From NCBI GenBank assembly GCA_030323305.1, contig CP106741.1, positions 1,937,501 through 2,001,500 of the forward strand: a DNA stretch of 64,000 nucleotides, written 5' to 3'. Numbering within the stretch: position 1 is the first letter of the stretch; the number at the start of each line of letters is the position of its first letter. A program made the position numbers and the translations under genes. This DNA is from Paenibacillus sp. CC-CFT747 (lineage in GTDB: Bacteria; Bacillota; Bacilli; Paenibacillales; NBRC-103111). Shown in pieces: positions 43,539 through 53,882 of this stretch. The notes below the pieces were generated by a model, which searched no databases, was not told where the DNA came from, and saw nothing but the letters and a program-made list of their open reading frames with translations.

Positions 43539-44924
43539 ATGGCCAAACCGGACCGTAATACTTTTCAGAACCGATTAAACGAGATGCTGAATTCCATTCG
43601 TCATAACATTTTGACCGGGGTTTACAAGCCCGGCGATTATTTGCCTGCGGAGACGGCATTGGCCGAACAGTTCCATTTGAGCAAAAACTCCGTACGTCTC
43701 ATACTGGATAAACTGGTAGAAGAAAAGATGATCGTCAAGCTCCCTAGGGTTGGCTCCCAGGTTATGGCTCCTCAGCAAAAGGTAGTTCGCTTTGGTGTGT
43801 ACCCGTCCCTGTACGAAGAAGCTATTATGGGCGAGCTTATCGAAAAGTTTCAGGCCGAGCATCCCCATATCCGAATAGAGGCGCTAAAACTTCCCTATTT
43901 TCAAGCGGATAACGTCAAGGAGCTGCTGGAATCCGGAATCGTTGACGTACTTACCCTGAATCATAATGATTACGTTCACTTCCGGGAAACGAATCAATTG
44001 AACGTACTGGAGCCGTTACCGCCCCAGCAGGAAACGTACCCCTTCTTGAATGACTTGTTCGCGATGGAAGAGGGTGCCTTGTCCGTGAGGCCGTTTGTTT
44101 TTTCACCGGTTGTCCTTTGTTACAACAAAGATCATTTCCGGGAACGCCGGCTGTTTGAGCCAGACAGCAGCTGGGATTGGCAGGAGTTGCGCGAAACATT
44201 GGCCAAGGTGGCGGCTCCGAATCGGTTTGGCTTGTATTTTCACTTATCCTCGTATACCCGTTGGCCTATCTTTCTTTTGCAGAACCTTGCGCAATTTCGG
44301 AGGGATGAGAACGATTTTCTGAAGCCTGAGGATCCGGAAATGCTGGCCTTGCTGCGATTTATCCGTTCTCTGATCCATGAAGACGGTTTATACCCCCTTG
44401 TGATTTCGTTCGGTGACCATGATGCCGAGAAGCTGTTCAAACAGCAAAAGGTATCGGTCATCCTGACGACCTATTACCGTCTGAATCAACTGAAGGATGC
44501 CGATTTTCCCTTCGACATTTCCCCTCTCCCGAAGTTTCGTACCCATGATACGCTTCTGTTGACAACCGGCATTGCCATAGGGGCCATGTCCGCCAACAAG
44601 GAGGAGGCAAAATGCTTTGCGGATTACCTTCTTTCTGAAGAAAGCCAGATGAACATTCGCCGTCATACGTTCAGCCTGCCGGCCAATCGATTGGTTGCGG
44701 AATCCGTACAGACCGAATTGCCGAACCAACCTGCGCGGTTGGAGCTTCATAGGGAATTGATTCCCTATTATGCGACCCATGACCGGCTTCAGCTAACCAT
44801 GGAAGAATTGAAAGTATTGGGAGAATGCTTAGGAGAATATTTCTCCCAATTGGTCGACGAGGAAGGGCTGATTCGGCTGTTTAATAAACAATTAAAACTA
44901 GAGCCTGAGCCATCAATGCCATAA
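43539..44924 (+). CDS. GntR-type regulator fused to a solute-binding-protein domain
   Basis: Residues 1-75 form a GntR winged helix (SIRHNILTGVYKPGDYLPAE, FHLSKNSVRLILDKLVEE). From about residue 85 to the end (461 aa) the protein has the fold pattern of an extracellular family 1 solute-binding protein (VRFGVYPSLYEEAIMGELIE, KFQAEHPHIRIE, SVILTTYYRLNQL). No signal peptide is present, so it is cytoplasmic, presumably sensing a sugar or sugar derivative. ATG 43539 follows TAAGGAG. It is AT-richer than its surroundings and has no frame break. Paired with the dehydrogenase downstream, it looks like a small inserted cassette between atp and nuo. Confidence 0.85.
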   Translation: MAKPDRNTFQNRLNEMLNSIRHNILTGVYKPGDYLPAETALAEQFHLSKNSVRLILDKLVEEKMIVKLPRVGSQVMAPQQKVVRFGVYPSLYEEAIMGELIEKFQAEHPHIRIEALKLPYFQADNVKELLESGIVDVLTLNHNDYVHFRETNQLNVLEPLPPQQETYPFLNDLFAMEEGALSVRPFVFSPVVLCYNKDHFRERRLFEPDSSWDWQELRETLAKVAAPNRFGLYFHLSSYTRWPIFLLQNLAQFRRDENDFLKPEDPEMLALLRFIRSLIHEDGLYPLVISFGDHDAEKLFKQQKVSVILTTYYRLNQLKDADFPFDISPLPKFRTHDTLLLTTGIAIGAMSANKEEAKCFADYLLSEESQMNIRRHTFSLPANRLVAESVQTELPNQPARLELHRELIPYYATHDRLQLTMEELKVLGECLGEYFSQLVDEEGLIRLFNKQLKLEPEPSMP

Positions 44925-44980
44925 GAGAAGCGGCAAGCGAAGACAGTTTTCCTATTATCCTTTGAGCGATATGAACGAAA

Positions 44981-45007
44981 AGCGGACAGTTCGGGCCGCT
45001 TTTTTTG
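44981..45007 (+). terminator. Terminator after the GntR fusion gene
   Basis: AGCGG / CCGCT stem with a ten-base loop, followed by seven T. Confidence 0.7.
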
Positions 45008-45099
45008 TGTGCTCGGAATCCCGAAATTAGGAAGTCCTGAAGAGAAAAGCGTGGATACAGTACTAAGACCAATCGCTTAATGAACCACATAAAAACCAG

Positions 45100-45129
45100 T
45101 TGACTATATAAAAATGGAAGTGGTAGTAT
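45100..45129 (+). promoter_or_regulatory. Promoter of the 45221 dehydrogenase
   Basis: TTGACT (45100-45105), 18 bp, TAGTAT (45124-45129). It means the dehydrogenase has its own promoter, separate from the regulator. Confidence 0.65.
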
Positions 45130-45220
45130 GTTTGCGAGGTAAATAAACTACATAAGTACCAACGATTCCGATTAATGGTCAAAAAGGTGTCAGGGGTTTG
45201 ATTATGAGGGAGGATTGGCT

Positions 45221-46282
45221 ATGATAAAATTAAAAATTGGCATTATCGGCGCGGGTTCCATTTCGGAGGTTCATTTCAACTCTTACCACAACAATCCCCA
45301 TGCGGAGATCTATGCGGTTTGTGATTTGAATGAGGAAAGGGCGAAGGCGAAAGCCTCCACCTATGGTGCAGAGAAGGTATTTATCGATTACAACGAGATC
45401 CTTGCCCTTCCGGAGCTGGATGGGGTCAGCATTTGTACCTGGAACAATTCCCATGCCGAAATTGCCATTGCTGCGCTGGAGGCGGGTAAGCATGTATTGG
45501 TAGAGAAGCCGCTTTGCATAACGGTGGAGGAGGCATTGCGGGTAGAAGAAGCCGTTCGCCGCAGCGGAAAGGTGCTTCAGGTAGGCTTTGTCAGGAGATA
45601 TGCAAGCAACACCCAAATTGTAAAGCAATTTATCGATCATGAGGAACTGGGTCCGATCTATTACGCCAAGGCTTCCTGCCTGCGCAGATTGGGCAACCCC
45701 GGGGGATGGTTTGCCGATGCGGAACGTTCCGGCGGCGGTCCGTTGATCGACCTTGGAGTTCATCTCATTGATATTTGCTGGTATCTCATGGGGCAGCCCA
45801 AAGTGAAATCCGTATCCGGAAATACCTATAACCGGTTGGGCAATCGAGCCAACATCAAAAACCTGGACTTCTATAAGGCATCCGATTACGATGCTTCGAA
45901 AAACACGGTAGAGGATCTTGCTAACGCGCTTATCCGCTTCGAGAACGGGGCTTCCCTGATGGTGGACGTAAGTTTTACGCTTCATGCCAAGCAGGATGTT
46001 CTGTCCGTGGCGATATTTGGTGAACGGGGAGGCGCAGAGCTGGAGCCGGAACTGCATCTGGTGACGGAAAATCATGATACCATCCTGAATATTACCCCCC
46101 AGGTCAACAATTTACGTTTCGATTTCAAGGATGCCTTTCAGAATGAAATCAATCATTTTATGGATACTTTACTCGGACAGAAGGAGACGAGAAGTCCGGT
46201 GGAGGATGGCGTCGAGATGATGAAAATTCTATGCGCCATTTATGAGTCTGCCGAAACGGGCAAGGAAGTCCGCTTCTCCTAA
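45221..46282 (+). CDS. Gfo/Idh/MocA family oxidoreductase
   Basis: A 353-residue NAD(P)-dependent dehydrogenase, with Rossmann motif GIIGAGSISEVH, VSICTWNNSHAE, the conserved VEKPLCITV, and the C-terminal catalytic segment GGGPLIDLGVHLIDICWYL. It is only distantly like the other member of the family at 14128-15111. ATG 45221 follows GAGGGAGGA; TTG 45215 is too close to it. Probably controlled by the adjacent GntR/solute-binding fusion and acting on the sugar it senses (inference). The frame is intact. Confidence 0.9.
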   Translation: MIKLKIGIIGAGSISEVHFNSYHNNPHAEIYAVCDLNEERAKAKASTYGAEKVFIDYNEILALPELDGVSICTWNNSHAEIAIAALEAGKHVLVEKPLCITVEEALRVEEAVRRSGKVLQVGFVRRYASNTQIVKQFIDHEELGPIYYAKASCLRRLGNPGGWFADAERSGGGPLIDLGVHLIDICWYLMGQPKVKSVSGNTYNRLGNRANIKNLDFYKASDYDASKNTVEDLANALIRFENGASLMVDVSFTLHAKQDVLSVAIFGERGGAELEPELHLVTENHDTILNITPQVNNLRFDFKDAFQNEINHFMDTLLGQKETRSPVEDGVEMMKILCAIYESAETGKEVRFS

Positions 46283-46327
46283 AGTAAGCGATTGGGAAAC
46301 GGCATGAGTCTATAGGGGTCTGTCCAT

Positions 46328-46365
46328 TTGAACCGGGGGTATTCCTTCTCCCGGTTCAATTTTTC
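46328..46365 (+). terminator. Terminator before the nuo operon
   Basis: TTGAACCGGG / CCCGGTTCAA, 12-base loop, then TTTTT. Confidence 0.85.
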
Positions 46366-46415
46366 GGAACAAAGCTGGTTAAGAAAGCGCAATGTTGGAT
46401 GGATCAGGAATTAGT

Positions 46416-46445
46416 TAGACAAAAAATTGAGACATTTGATATAAT
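46416..46445 (+). promoter_or_regulatory. nuo operon promoter
   Basis: TAGACA (46416-46421), 18 bp, TATAAT (46440-46445). Confidence 0.65.
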
Positions 46446-46488
46446 TGTGAAGGTGTTTATAACAGAAGAACGGAGGGGATCCGGTCGA

Positions 46489-46854
46489 ATGTATACCAAC
46501 AATTATGTGATTGTGGCCATCTTTCTGGCGTTGGGTCTGTTTCTTCCGGCGGCCGCGCTCACGATAGGGCGTCTGCTCCGGCCCAGCAAGCCGTTGTCGG
46601 AGAAGCTGACGACTTATGAAAGCGGTAACGAACCCGTCGGCGAGGGGCAGGTCCGGTTCAACATCCGGTATTACCTCTTTGCGTTAATGTTTGTTATTTT
46701 TGATGTGGAAACGGTCTTCCTGTACCCATGGGCGGTTGCGTATAACCAGCTCGGGTTGTTTGTGCTCGTGGAAATGTGTATTTTCGTCGCCCTCCTTGTG
46801 GTGGGTCTACTCTATGCCTGGAAGAAGAAGGTGCTGCAATGGACTTCTCTTTAG
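46489..46854 (+). CDS. nuoA: NADH-quinone oxidoreductase subunit A
   Basis: A three-helix membrane subunit of 121 residues, with [24 protein letters not shown] and the conserved [12 protein letters not shown]. Start ATG 46489 follows GGAGGGG. It overlaps nuoB by 16 bp. The frame is intact. Confidence 0.95.
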   Translation: MYTNNYVIVAIFLALGLFLPAAALTIGRLLRPSKPLSEKLTTYESGNEPVGEGQVRFNIRYYLFALMFVIFDVETVFLYPWAVAYNQLGLFVLVEMCIFVALLVVGLLYAWKKKVLQWTSL

Positions 46855-47356
46855 AATCGGTGAATCCCGAGGAACGGGAAGAGCTCGAACGCAATGTATT
46901 CCTAACAACGCTCGAACAGCTGAAGGCGTGGGCCCGGAGCAACTCCTCTGGCCGCTTACTTTCGGACTGGCCTGCTGCGCCATCGAGATGATGGGAACCG
47001 GAGCTTCTCACTATGACCTGGACCGGTTCGGGGTAATCTTCCGGACTTCGCCACGTCAGTCGGACGTGATGATTGTGGCGGGAACCGTCACGAAGAAAAT
47101 GGCCCCGCTGCTCAGAAGGCTGTACGACCAGATGCCGGAGCCGAAATGGGTTATCGCTATGGGTTCCTGTGCCACGGCAGGGGGACCGTATATCAAATCC
47201 TATGCCGTCGTCAAAGGAGTCGACCAGGTCGTGCCGGTCGATGTGTACATCCCGGGCTGCCCGCCTAATCCTGCTGCGCTTATCTATGGCATCAACAAGC
47301 TGCAGGAGAAAATCCGCTACGAAGCGAAGACCGGGAAGCGGGTGACCAGCCGATGA
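46839..47356 (+). CDS. nuoB: NADH-quinone oxidoreductase subunit B (one frame break)
   Basis: Holds iron-sulphur cluster N2 next to the quinone site. The ligands are visible: the CC pair in [10 protein letters not shown], Cys in [10 protein letters not shown] and Cys in YIPGCPPNP. The N-terminal 40 residues from ATG 46839 and the rest lie in different frames. Adding a C at TCC (46934-46936) gives [17 protein letters not shown], the family sequence. It overlaps nuoC by four bases. Confidence 0.93.
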
Positions 47357-48417
47357 CCGAGGAGAAAAAGGATACCGTCCCCGCCGGGGGAGAAGCCGGA
47401 CAAGAGCCGAAAGCCTCCGAGCCGGCAGGCAAGCCGGTGGAAGGCGAAGAGGCGGGACAAGAGCCGAAAACATCCGAGCCGGCAGGCTTGCCGGTAGAAG
47501 GCGAGCCTGCCGTCCCGGTCGGAGGTAGCGAAGCCTCGGGGGAAGGAACGGAGAAGCAGCCGGCTGAGCCGGTGAAAGGCGAGGAAGCTCCGCCGGCCTC
47601 GGCCAAGCCGTCACCGGGCGAAGCCGGTGCGGAGCCCGTCCAGGCGGGCGGTGAGCCAGCAGAGGCGAAGGCTGCTGATGCCGGCGGCGGGAGCGCGGCT
47701 GCCGATGGCGACGCGGAGGCCGAGGCGAAGGCGCGCGCGGCGGAGGAAGCCCGCGAAGCGCGTGCCGCGGCGAGAGCGGCCCGAGCGGCCGCTGCGGGAG
47801 CCGCAGGCGACGGCGCGCCGGCTGGCGGCGACGCGGAAGCGAAGGCAAAGGCCGCCGAAGAGGCGCGCGCCGCGCGGGCTGCGGCAAGAGCCGCCAAGGC
47901 GGCCGAGGACGCCGCGCCCGCGGAGCCGAAGGCGCCTTCGCCGAACCAGCCGAGGCTCGACCGCGTGGTCGAGCTGCTGAAGGAGGCGGTGGGAGCCGAG
48001 GCGGTCGCGGAGGCCTACATCAACGAGAAGGATGGGGACTGTCCGACTCTCGTGATGGCTCCGGAGCAATGGGTTGCCGCCGCCGGGCTTCTGAAGACCC
48101 ATGAGGAGCTCAGGCAGAACTACTTGCGCAATGTGACCGGGACGGACATGGAAACGCATCTGGAGGTTGTCTACCATCTCATCTCCCTGGAAACGAAGCA
48201 GGAATACTGCGTCAAGGTGAAAACGGACCGCGACCAGCCTTCGGTGCCATCCGTTACTCCCGTCTGGGCGACGGCGAATTGGAATGAGCGGGAGATCTAT
48301 GACTTGCTTGGAGTGGATTTTCCGGGCCACCCCGATTTGCGCCGCATTATGATGCCGGATGATTGGGTCGGGTATCCGCTGCGCAAAGATTACGAACCGA
48401 TTGACCCGGAGGTGTAA
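47353..48417 (+). CDS. nuoC: NADH-quinone oxidoreductase subunit C with long low-complexity N-terminus
   Basis: The C-terminal 160 residues are NuoC ([65 protein letters not shown]). The first ~195 residues are a Pro/Glu/Ala/Gly-rich extension with internal repeats: [18 protein letters not shown] occurs twice in variant form. An Ala/Arg/Glu helical unit ([18 protein letters not shown] type) also occurs twice, around residues 115-145 and 160-185. Such an extension is far beyond the usual NuoC length. The frame is intact, so it is not an artefact of a shift. It may form an extended linker or a surface tether in the complex. Confidence 0.92.
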   Translation: MTEEKKDTVPAGGEAGQEPKASEPAGKPVEGEEAGQEPKTSEPAGLPVEGEPAVPVGGSEASGEGTEKQPAEPVKGEEAPPASAKPSPGEAGAEPVQAGGEPAEAKAADAGGGSAAADGDAEAEAKARAAEEAREARAAARAARAAAAGAAGDGAPAGGDAEAKAKAAEEARAARAAARAAKAAEDAAPAEPKAPSPNQPRLDRVVELLKEAVGAEAVAEAYINEKDGDCPTLVMAPEQWVAAAGLLKTHEELRQNYLRNVTGTDMETHLEVVYHLISLETKQEYCVKVKTDRDQPSVPSVTPVWATANWNEREIYDLLGVDFPGHPDLRRIMMPDDWVGYPLRKDYEPIDPEV

Positions 48418-48420
48418 CCA

Positions 48421-49518
48421 GTGATACGCACAGAAGAGCTGCTGCTTAATGTAGGCCCGCAGCATCCAAGTACGCATGGAGTGTTTCGCATCATCGTCAA
48501 ACTGGACGGGGAGATCATCACCGAAGCGATCCCCGTGATGGGATACCTGCACCGCGGGACCGAGAAGCTGGCCGAGAATTTGACCTATACCCAAATCATT
48601 CCCTATACGGACCGAATGGATTATGTGTCCGCGATGACCAACAACTATGTCCTGGTGAACGCGGTAGAGAAGCTGATGGGCCTGGAAATTCCCGAACGGG
48701 CGGAATTTCTTCGTCTAATCGTCATGGAGCTCCAGCGGATTGCGAGCCACATGGTTTGGTGGGGAACGTATTTGCTCGACATCGGGGCGATGAGCCCGTT
48801 TCTTTTGCCTTCCGGGACCGGGAGATCATTATCAATCTGTTTAACGAGCTGTGCGGAGCGCGGCTGACCTACAACTACATGCGGGTCGGGGGCGTTAAAT
48901 GGGATGCTCCCGAGGGCTGGATCCAGAAGGTGCGGGATTTCGTCCCGTACATGAAAGAAAAGCTCGAGGAATACCATAATCTGGTGAGCGGAAATGAAAT
49001 CTTCCTGGCACGGATTAAGGGAATCGGCAAATACGACGCCCAAACGGCCATCGATTTCGGACTAAGCGGAGCCAACCTTCGCTGCACCGGAGTGGATTGG
49101 GATCTGCGCAAAGCCCAGCCCTACTGCATCTATGACCGCTTCGAATTCGATGTGCCGGTGCGGGACGGAGGAGACTGCTACGATCGCTACCTCATCCGCA
49201 TGGAAGAAATCAAGCAGTCGCTCCGCATTTTGGAGCAGGCGCTGGAGCAGTTCCCCGAAGGCGGGGAAACAATGGGCAAAGTACCGCGTGTGCTGAGGGT
49301 ACCCGAAGGAGAAGTATACGCCGGCATCGAATCCCCCGGGGGAAATCGGCGTGCATATCGTTTCCAAAGGAAAGGATAAGCCGTACCGGCTGAAGTTCCG
49401 AAGACCATCCTTTGTAAACCTGCAAATTTTACCGAAGCTCTTGGTCGGGGAAACGATGACGAACCTGATCACGATACTGGGCGGAATCGATATTGTCGTC
49501 GGGGAGGTAGACTGCTGA
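48421..49518 (+). CDS. nuoD: NADH-quinone oxidoreductase subunit D (three frame breaks)
   Basis: The 49-kDa-like quinone-site subunit. It begins [20 protein letters not shown] at GTG 48421 after GGAGGTG. A missing T at 48805-48808 and two missing bases in the CCCCCGGGGG at 49335-49344 split it. Repair restores [19 protein letters not shown] and the highly conserved [15 protein letters not shown]; the missing Arg of that motif is recovered only with two added bases, not with one removed. It ends [12 protein letters not shown], stop 49516-49518, overlapping nuoH. Confidence 0.93.
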
Positions 49519-50526
49519 TGGGCGATCTTCTGACGCAGGGCTTGACGTGGGGATCCTTTTTCTCTTTCTCCTCTTCGGGATCATCATGCTGCTGCTCGTT
49601 CTCGGATTCGTTACCTACGCCATCTATTTTGAACGCAAGGTCATCGGCTGGATGCAGCTGAGGATCGGCCCGAACCGGGTCGGCCCGCTGGGACTGCTGC
49701 AAACGGTGGCAGACGTGACGAAGCTGCTCATTAAAGAAGACACGATTCCGAACAAGGCGGAGAGGTATCTTTTTATTATCGCTCCGATCATTACGTTCGT
49801 TCCTTCGTTCGTTGTGCTGGCCACCATTCCGTTTTCGGAAAACCTGTACAACGCTAACCTTGACGTGGGAATCCTATATTACGTGGCCTTGTCGGGCATT
49901 TCGACGATCGGGATCGTGCTCGGGGGATGGGCCTCCAACAACAAATATGCGCTGCTCGGAGGCATGCGGTCCGCCGCCCAGATGATTTCCTATGAAATCC
50001 CGTTGGTCATCTCCGTGGTCGGGGTCATCATGATGGCGGGCAGTTTGAATCTCAGGGACATTGTCGCCTGGCAAGCCGGCGGGTTCTGGCACTGGAATTT
50101 CCTTCCCAGATTATCGGATTCATCGTGTTCGTCATCGCGGCGATCTCCGAGCTGAACCGGACGCCCTTTGACCTGCCGGAGGCGGAGTCGGAGCTTGTGG
50201 CGGGGTATCACGTCGAGTACAGCGGATTCCGTTTTGCCTTCTTCATGCTGGCGGAGTACGTTTATGTGTTCGCGATTGCGGCCATGACCACGGTGCTGTT
50301 CCTGGGCGGCTGGCATGCTCCATTCGGCTTCCTGGATTTCATCCCGGGCATTCTGTGGTTCCTGCTGAAGTTTGCCTTTGTGGTGTTCTTCCTGTTCTGG
50401 CTGCGCGCCACCATGCCGAGGATCCGGGTCGATCAGCTGATGGGAATGGGCTGGAAGGTTCTGCTGCCGTTGTCCCTGGTTAATATCTTCGTTACCGCTG
50501 CCTACATGGAGCTGTTCGTGAAATAA
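49518..50526 (+). CDS. nuoH: NADH-quinone oxidoreductase subunit H (two frame breaks)
   Basis: An eight-helix membrane subunit linking the Q-site to the proton pumps. [55 protein letters not shown] and [14 protein letters not shown] are family hallmarks. Missing bases: one G at 49551-49554 (TGGGGATCC), and one base in CTTCCCAG near 50102-50107. Repair gives [14 protein letters not shown] and a continuous [20 protein letters not shown] 49518 overlaps the nuoD stop. Confidence 0.92.
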
Positions 50527-50548
50527 CGAGCCTAGAGAGGTGATGGCT

Positions 50549-51003
50549 GTGAAGGGCCTGATCAAGGGAATGGGCATAACCCTCAAAAACATGACCCAGA
50601 AAAAAATCACATACGCCTACCCGGACGTCCCGCTCGAAATGCCGGACCGGTTCCGGGGATTCAGCATTTTGACCCGGAGAAGTGCATCGTCTGCAACCAG
50701 TGCGCCCGGATCTGTCCGACGGAATGCATCACGCTGACGGGCAAGAAGAATCCCGATCCCGAGAAGAAGGGAAAGGTCATCGACACGTACGACATTAACT
50801 TCGAGCTCTGCATTCTCTGCGACCTGTGTACGGAGGTTTGCCCGACGGAAGCTATCGTGATGACGAACAACTTCGAGCTGGCTTCTTACAGCCGCGACGA
50901 GCTGTTCAAGAACCTCGAGTGGCTGAACGACAACAACGTGAACATCCGGCAGGAGAACAATTCCGCACTTCCGAAGGGAGGGGCGAAGAAGGATGCTGAC
51001 TAA
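50549..51003 (+). CDS. nuoI: NADH-quinone oxidoreductase subunit I (one frame break)
   Basis: A two-[4Fe-4S] ferredoxin-like subunit with clusters CIVCNQCARICP and CILCDLCTEVCP. Start GTG 50549 (MKGLIKGMG) is spaced from AGAGAGGTGAT; GTG 50540 and ATG 50543 lie inside that site. A missing base in GGATTCAGC near 50659-50662 splits the frame; repair gives RFRGFQHFDPEKCIVC. It overlaps nuoJ by 11 bp. Confidence 0.92.
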
Positions 51004-51519
51004 TCTGATGGACTATTTGTCCAGCGGAAGCAACATCATGTTCTTTATCTTTGCCGTGCTGGCCATCGGCGGAGCGGTCTCCATGATCAGCCTGACCCGG
51101 GTCGTGCACATGGTTACGGCGCTGGCCTTAACCTTTATCAGTCTGGCCGGACTCTACGTGCTGCTTAATGCGGAGTTCGTTGCGTTCGTCCAGGTGCTGA
51201 TTTACGCGGGAGCCATCTCCATCCTGATGATTTTCGGTATCATGATGACCAAGCACCAGGGGAAGAGGAAGAAGAGCCCAAGCGTCCGTGGCACAACGGT
51301 CTTCTGCTCGTAGGGGTTCTCGGGCTGTTCGGCTTTCTGTTCTATGCCATTCAGAACTCGACTTTCCCTGCCCAGACTTTGGAGGTTCAGGAGAAGAACA
51401 CCCTTGAGATCGGCAAGCTGCTCTTTAACGTTCATGTCATTCCGTTTGAGCTGATGTCGGTGCTGCTGACCGTGGCCTTCATCGGGGCGATCGTGGTGGC
51501 GAAGAGGGAGGAGGATTAA
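50993..51519 (+). CDS. nuoJ: NADH-quinone oxidoreductase subunit J (one frame break)
   Basis: A five-helix membrane subunit. The glycine-rich VLIYAGAISILMIFGIMM is the conserved TM3 region. A missing G in CAGGGGAAG (51259-51262) splits the frame; repair gives HQGEEEEPKRPWHNGLLLVG. The C-terminal part ends VAFIGAIVVAKREED at 51519. Confidence 0.9.
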
Positions 51520-51522
51520 CGG

Positions 51523-51834
51523 ATGAGCGACGTGCTGACTCCTTATTTGACGCTTGGGGCGATTCTGTTCTGCATCGGCTTGTACGGCGCCTTGGCGAAG
51601 AAGAACGCGGTGGTGGTGCTGCTGTCCATCGAGCTTATGCTGAATGGCGTTAACCTGAACTTGATCGCCTTCTCCAAGATGGGCGTCAATCCGTCCCTGA
51701 CGGGTCAAATCTTCTCCTTGTTCAACATTACGGTCGCGGCGGCGGAGGCGGCGGTGGGCATTGCCCTTCTGATTGCGTTGTACCGCAACAAAGGCACGGC
51801 CGACGTGACCGAGATGGACTCGATGAAGCATTAA
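51523..51834 (+). CDS. nuoK: NADH-quinone oxidoreductase subunit K
   Basis: A three-helix antiporter-like subunit of 103 residues, with the conserved Glu in [15 protein letters not shown] and a second in [17 protein letters not shown] 51523 lies 3 bp after nuoJ. The frame is intact. Confidence 0.95.
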   Translation: MSDVLTPYLTLGAILFCIGLYGALAKKNAVVVLLSIELMLNGVNLNLIAFSKMGVNPSLTGQIFSLFNITVAAAEAAVGIALLIALYRNKGTADVTEMDSMKH

Positions 51835-51856
51835 CCGGAGCTTTTCGCGCCAGTAT

Positions 51857-51971
51857 TTCCTTACGAAGTGGCTTTCCCTCTGGGAAAACCCAGCAAATGC
51901 TTACGAAGTCACCTTACTCTACGAGTAAGCTTAGCACTTCCTTACGAAGTGGCTTTCCCTCTGGGAAAACC
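51857..51971 (+). repeat. Direct 34-bp repeat forming hairpins between nuoK and nuoL
   Basis: TTCCTTACGAAGTGGCTTTC plus CCTCTGGGAAAACC occurs at 51857-51890 and again at 51938-51971. Between them, CTTACGAAGTCACCTTACTC-TAC-GAGTAAG is a variant hairpin with the same GAAGT lead. Each copy can fold (CTTTCCC / GGGAAAA). The last lies directly before the TAGGAGG of nuoL. Confidence 0.85.
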
Positions 51972-51987
51972 TTTAGGAGGCAAAATC

Positions 51988-53882
51988 ATGTCATCCGACT
52001 TATCGCAATACGCCTGGCTGGTGCCGCTTTTCCCGCTCGCGGCCTTCCTCGTCCTAACCGCCATCGGGAGACAGATGAAAACGGTGGGAGTGGCGGTGAG
52101 CATCGCGGCGGCGGCCGTTTCCTTCCTCCTTGCCCTTCTCATCCTGGCAGGACGACTGGGCAGCGGGGTCGCCGATTATACGTGGGACGATTGGGAATGG
52201 CTCAAAATCGGCGATTTTACCTTGAACATGGGCTTCGAGGTGACCAACCTCAACGCGCTGATGCTGGTGGTGGTTACGCTGGTCAGCCTGCTGGTGAATG
52301 TTTATTCGCGCGGGTATATGCACGATGACGAGCGCATCACCGTGTTCTACAGCTATGTTTCGCTTTTTACGTTCTCGATGCTCGGCCTTGTCCTATCCGT
52401 TAATCTGATCGAGCTGTATATTTTCTGGGAATTGGTAGGGGTCTGCTCCTTCCTCCTGGTCGGCTTCTGGTACTTCAAGCCGGAGGCGCGGGCGGCGGCG
52501 AAGAAGGCGTTTATCGTCACCCGGATCGGGGATGTGGGGCTGTTCATTGGCATTCTGCTCCTGTTCTGGTACATGCCCGAGCACAAGCTCGATTTCATTT
52601 CCCTTCACAATACGTTCGCGAATCCGGAAGCATCGGCCATTAGCGCCGGAGTGATTACGGCCATCGCCATTCTGATCTTTATCGGCGCTATGGGCAAATC
52701 GGGCCAGTTCCCGCTGCATACGTGGCTTCCGGATGCAATGGAAGGGCCGACGCCGATCTCCGCCCTTATCCACGCCGCGACGATGGTCGCCGCCGGGGTA
52801 TACCTGGTCGCCCGGACGTTCGATATTTTCCGGGCCTCGCCGGATGCGCTGACCGTAGTAGCGGTCGTGGGCGGATTTACCGCCATCTTCGCCGCTGTTA
52901 TCGGCACGGCCCAGAATGACATCAAGCGGATTCTAGCCTATTCCACGGTCAGCCAGCTCGGCTACATGATGATGGCGCTTGGCTTGGGAACGTGGGCGGC
53001 TTATTCCGCGGGAATTTTTCACCTGTTCACGCATGCGTTCTTCAAGGCTCTTCTGTTCCTTGGGGCAGGGAGCGTCATTCACGCCGTACATACCCAGGAT
53101 ATCCACGAGATGGGTGGGCTGGGCCGCCGCATGAAGATAACCGCCTGGACCTTCGGGATCGGAGCGTTGGCTCTCTCGGGCATCTTCCCGCTGTCGGGCT
53201 TCTGGTCGAAGGATGCCATTCTCACCGAGGCGTACCATAACAGCCAGCCGCTGTTCTGGATCGGCCTTATCGCCGCCTTCTTCACCGCCTTCTACATGGC
53301 CAGGCTGTTCTTCCTTGTCTTTACCGGACAGCCTCGGACCGAATCGGAGCCTCACGAATCGCCGGCGTCCATGACACTGCCTCTGATCGTCCTGGCTGCT
53401 CTTGCCGTGGTTGCCGGTTTCGTCATGATCCCGGGGTTAACCCTTGGCTTGGCGGCTGGCTGACGGGAGAGCATCTGGAGGAATCGGCCGATTGGCTCGT
53501 TATGGGGCTGTCTACCTTGGCCGGCTTGGGCGGCATCGGGCTCGGCTGGGCCATGTATGCCAAGCGTTCCGTACCGGCCGATCTGGTCGCGGGCCCGCTT
53601 CCGTGGCTGCATCGGGTCGTTCAGCGGAAGTTCTATATCGATGAGCTGTACCAAGCCGTTATCGTGGCTCCTCTTAAGGGACTCGGAGCGCTGGTGAACG
53701 TCTTCGACGATTATGTCGTGGATGGAATCGTTAAGCTGCTGACGGGAATGGCGGTCGGGCTCGGCCGCCTGGGCACCCGCCTGCAGAACGGTCAGGTTCA
53801 AACGTACGGGCTCGTCACGCTTCTAGGCTTCGTCATTCTGGTTCTGGCTCTGGCGGGAAGGAGGTTCATCCATTTTGGCTAA
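51988..53882 (+). CDS. nuoL: NADH-quinone oxidoreductase subunit L (one frame break)
   Basis: A large antiporter-like proton-pumping subunit. Conserved charged residues appear in FWELVGVCSFLLVGFW, MGKSGQFPLHTWLPDAMEGPTPISALIHAATMV and HLFTHAFFKALLFLGAGSVIH. The C-terminal lateral helix and last membrane helix are in another frame. Adding a G at CCGGGGTTAACC (53432-53435) gives MIPGVNPWLGGWLTGEHLEES. Start ATG 51988 follows TAGGAGG. It ends 8 bp inside nuoM. Confidence 0.93.
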
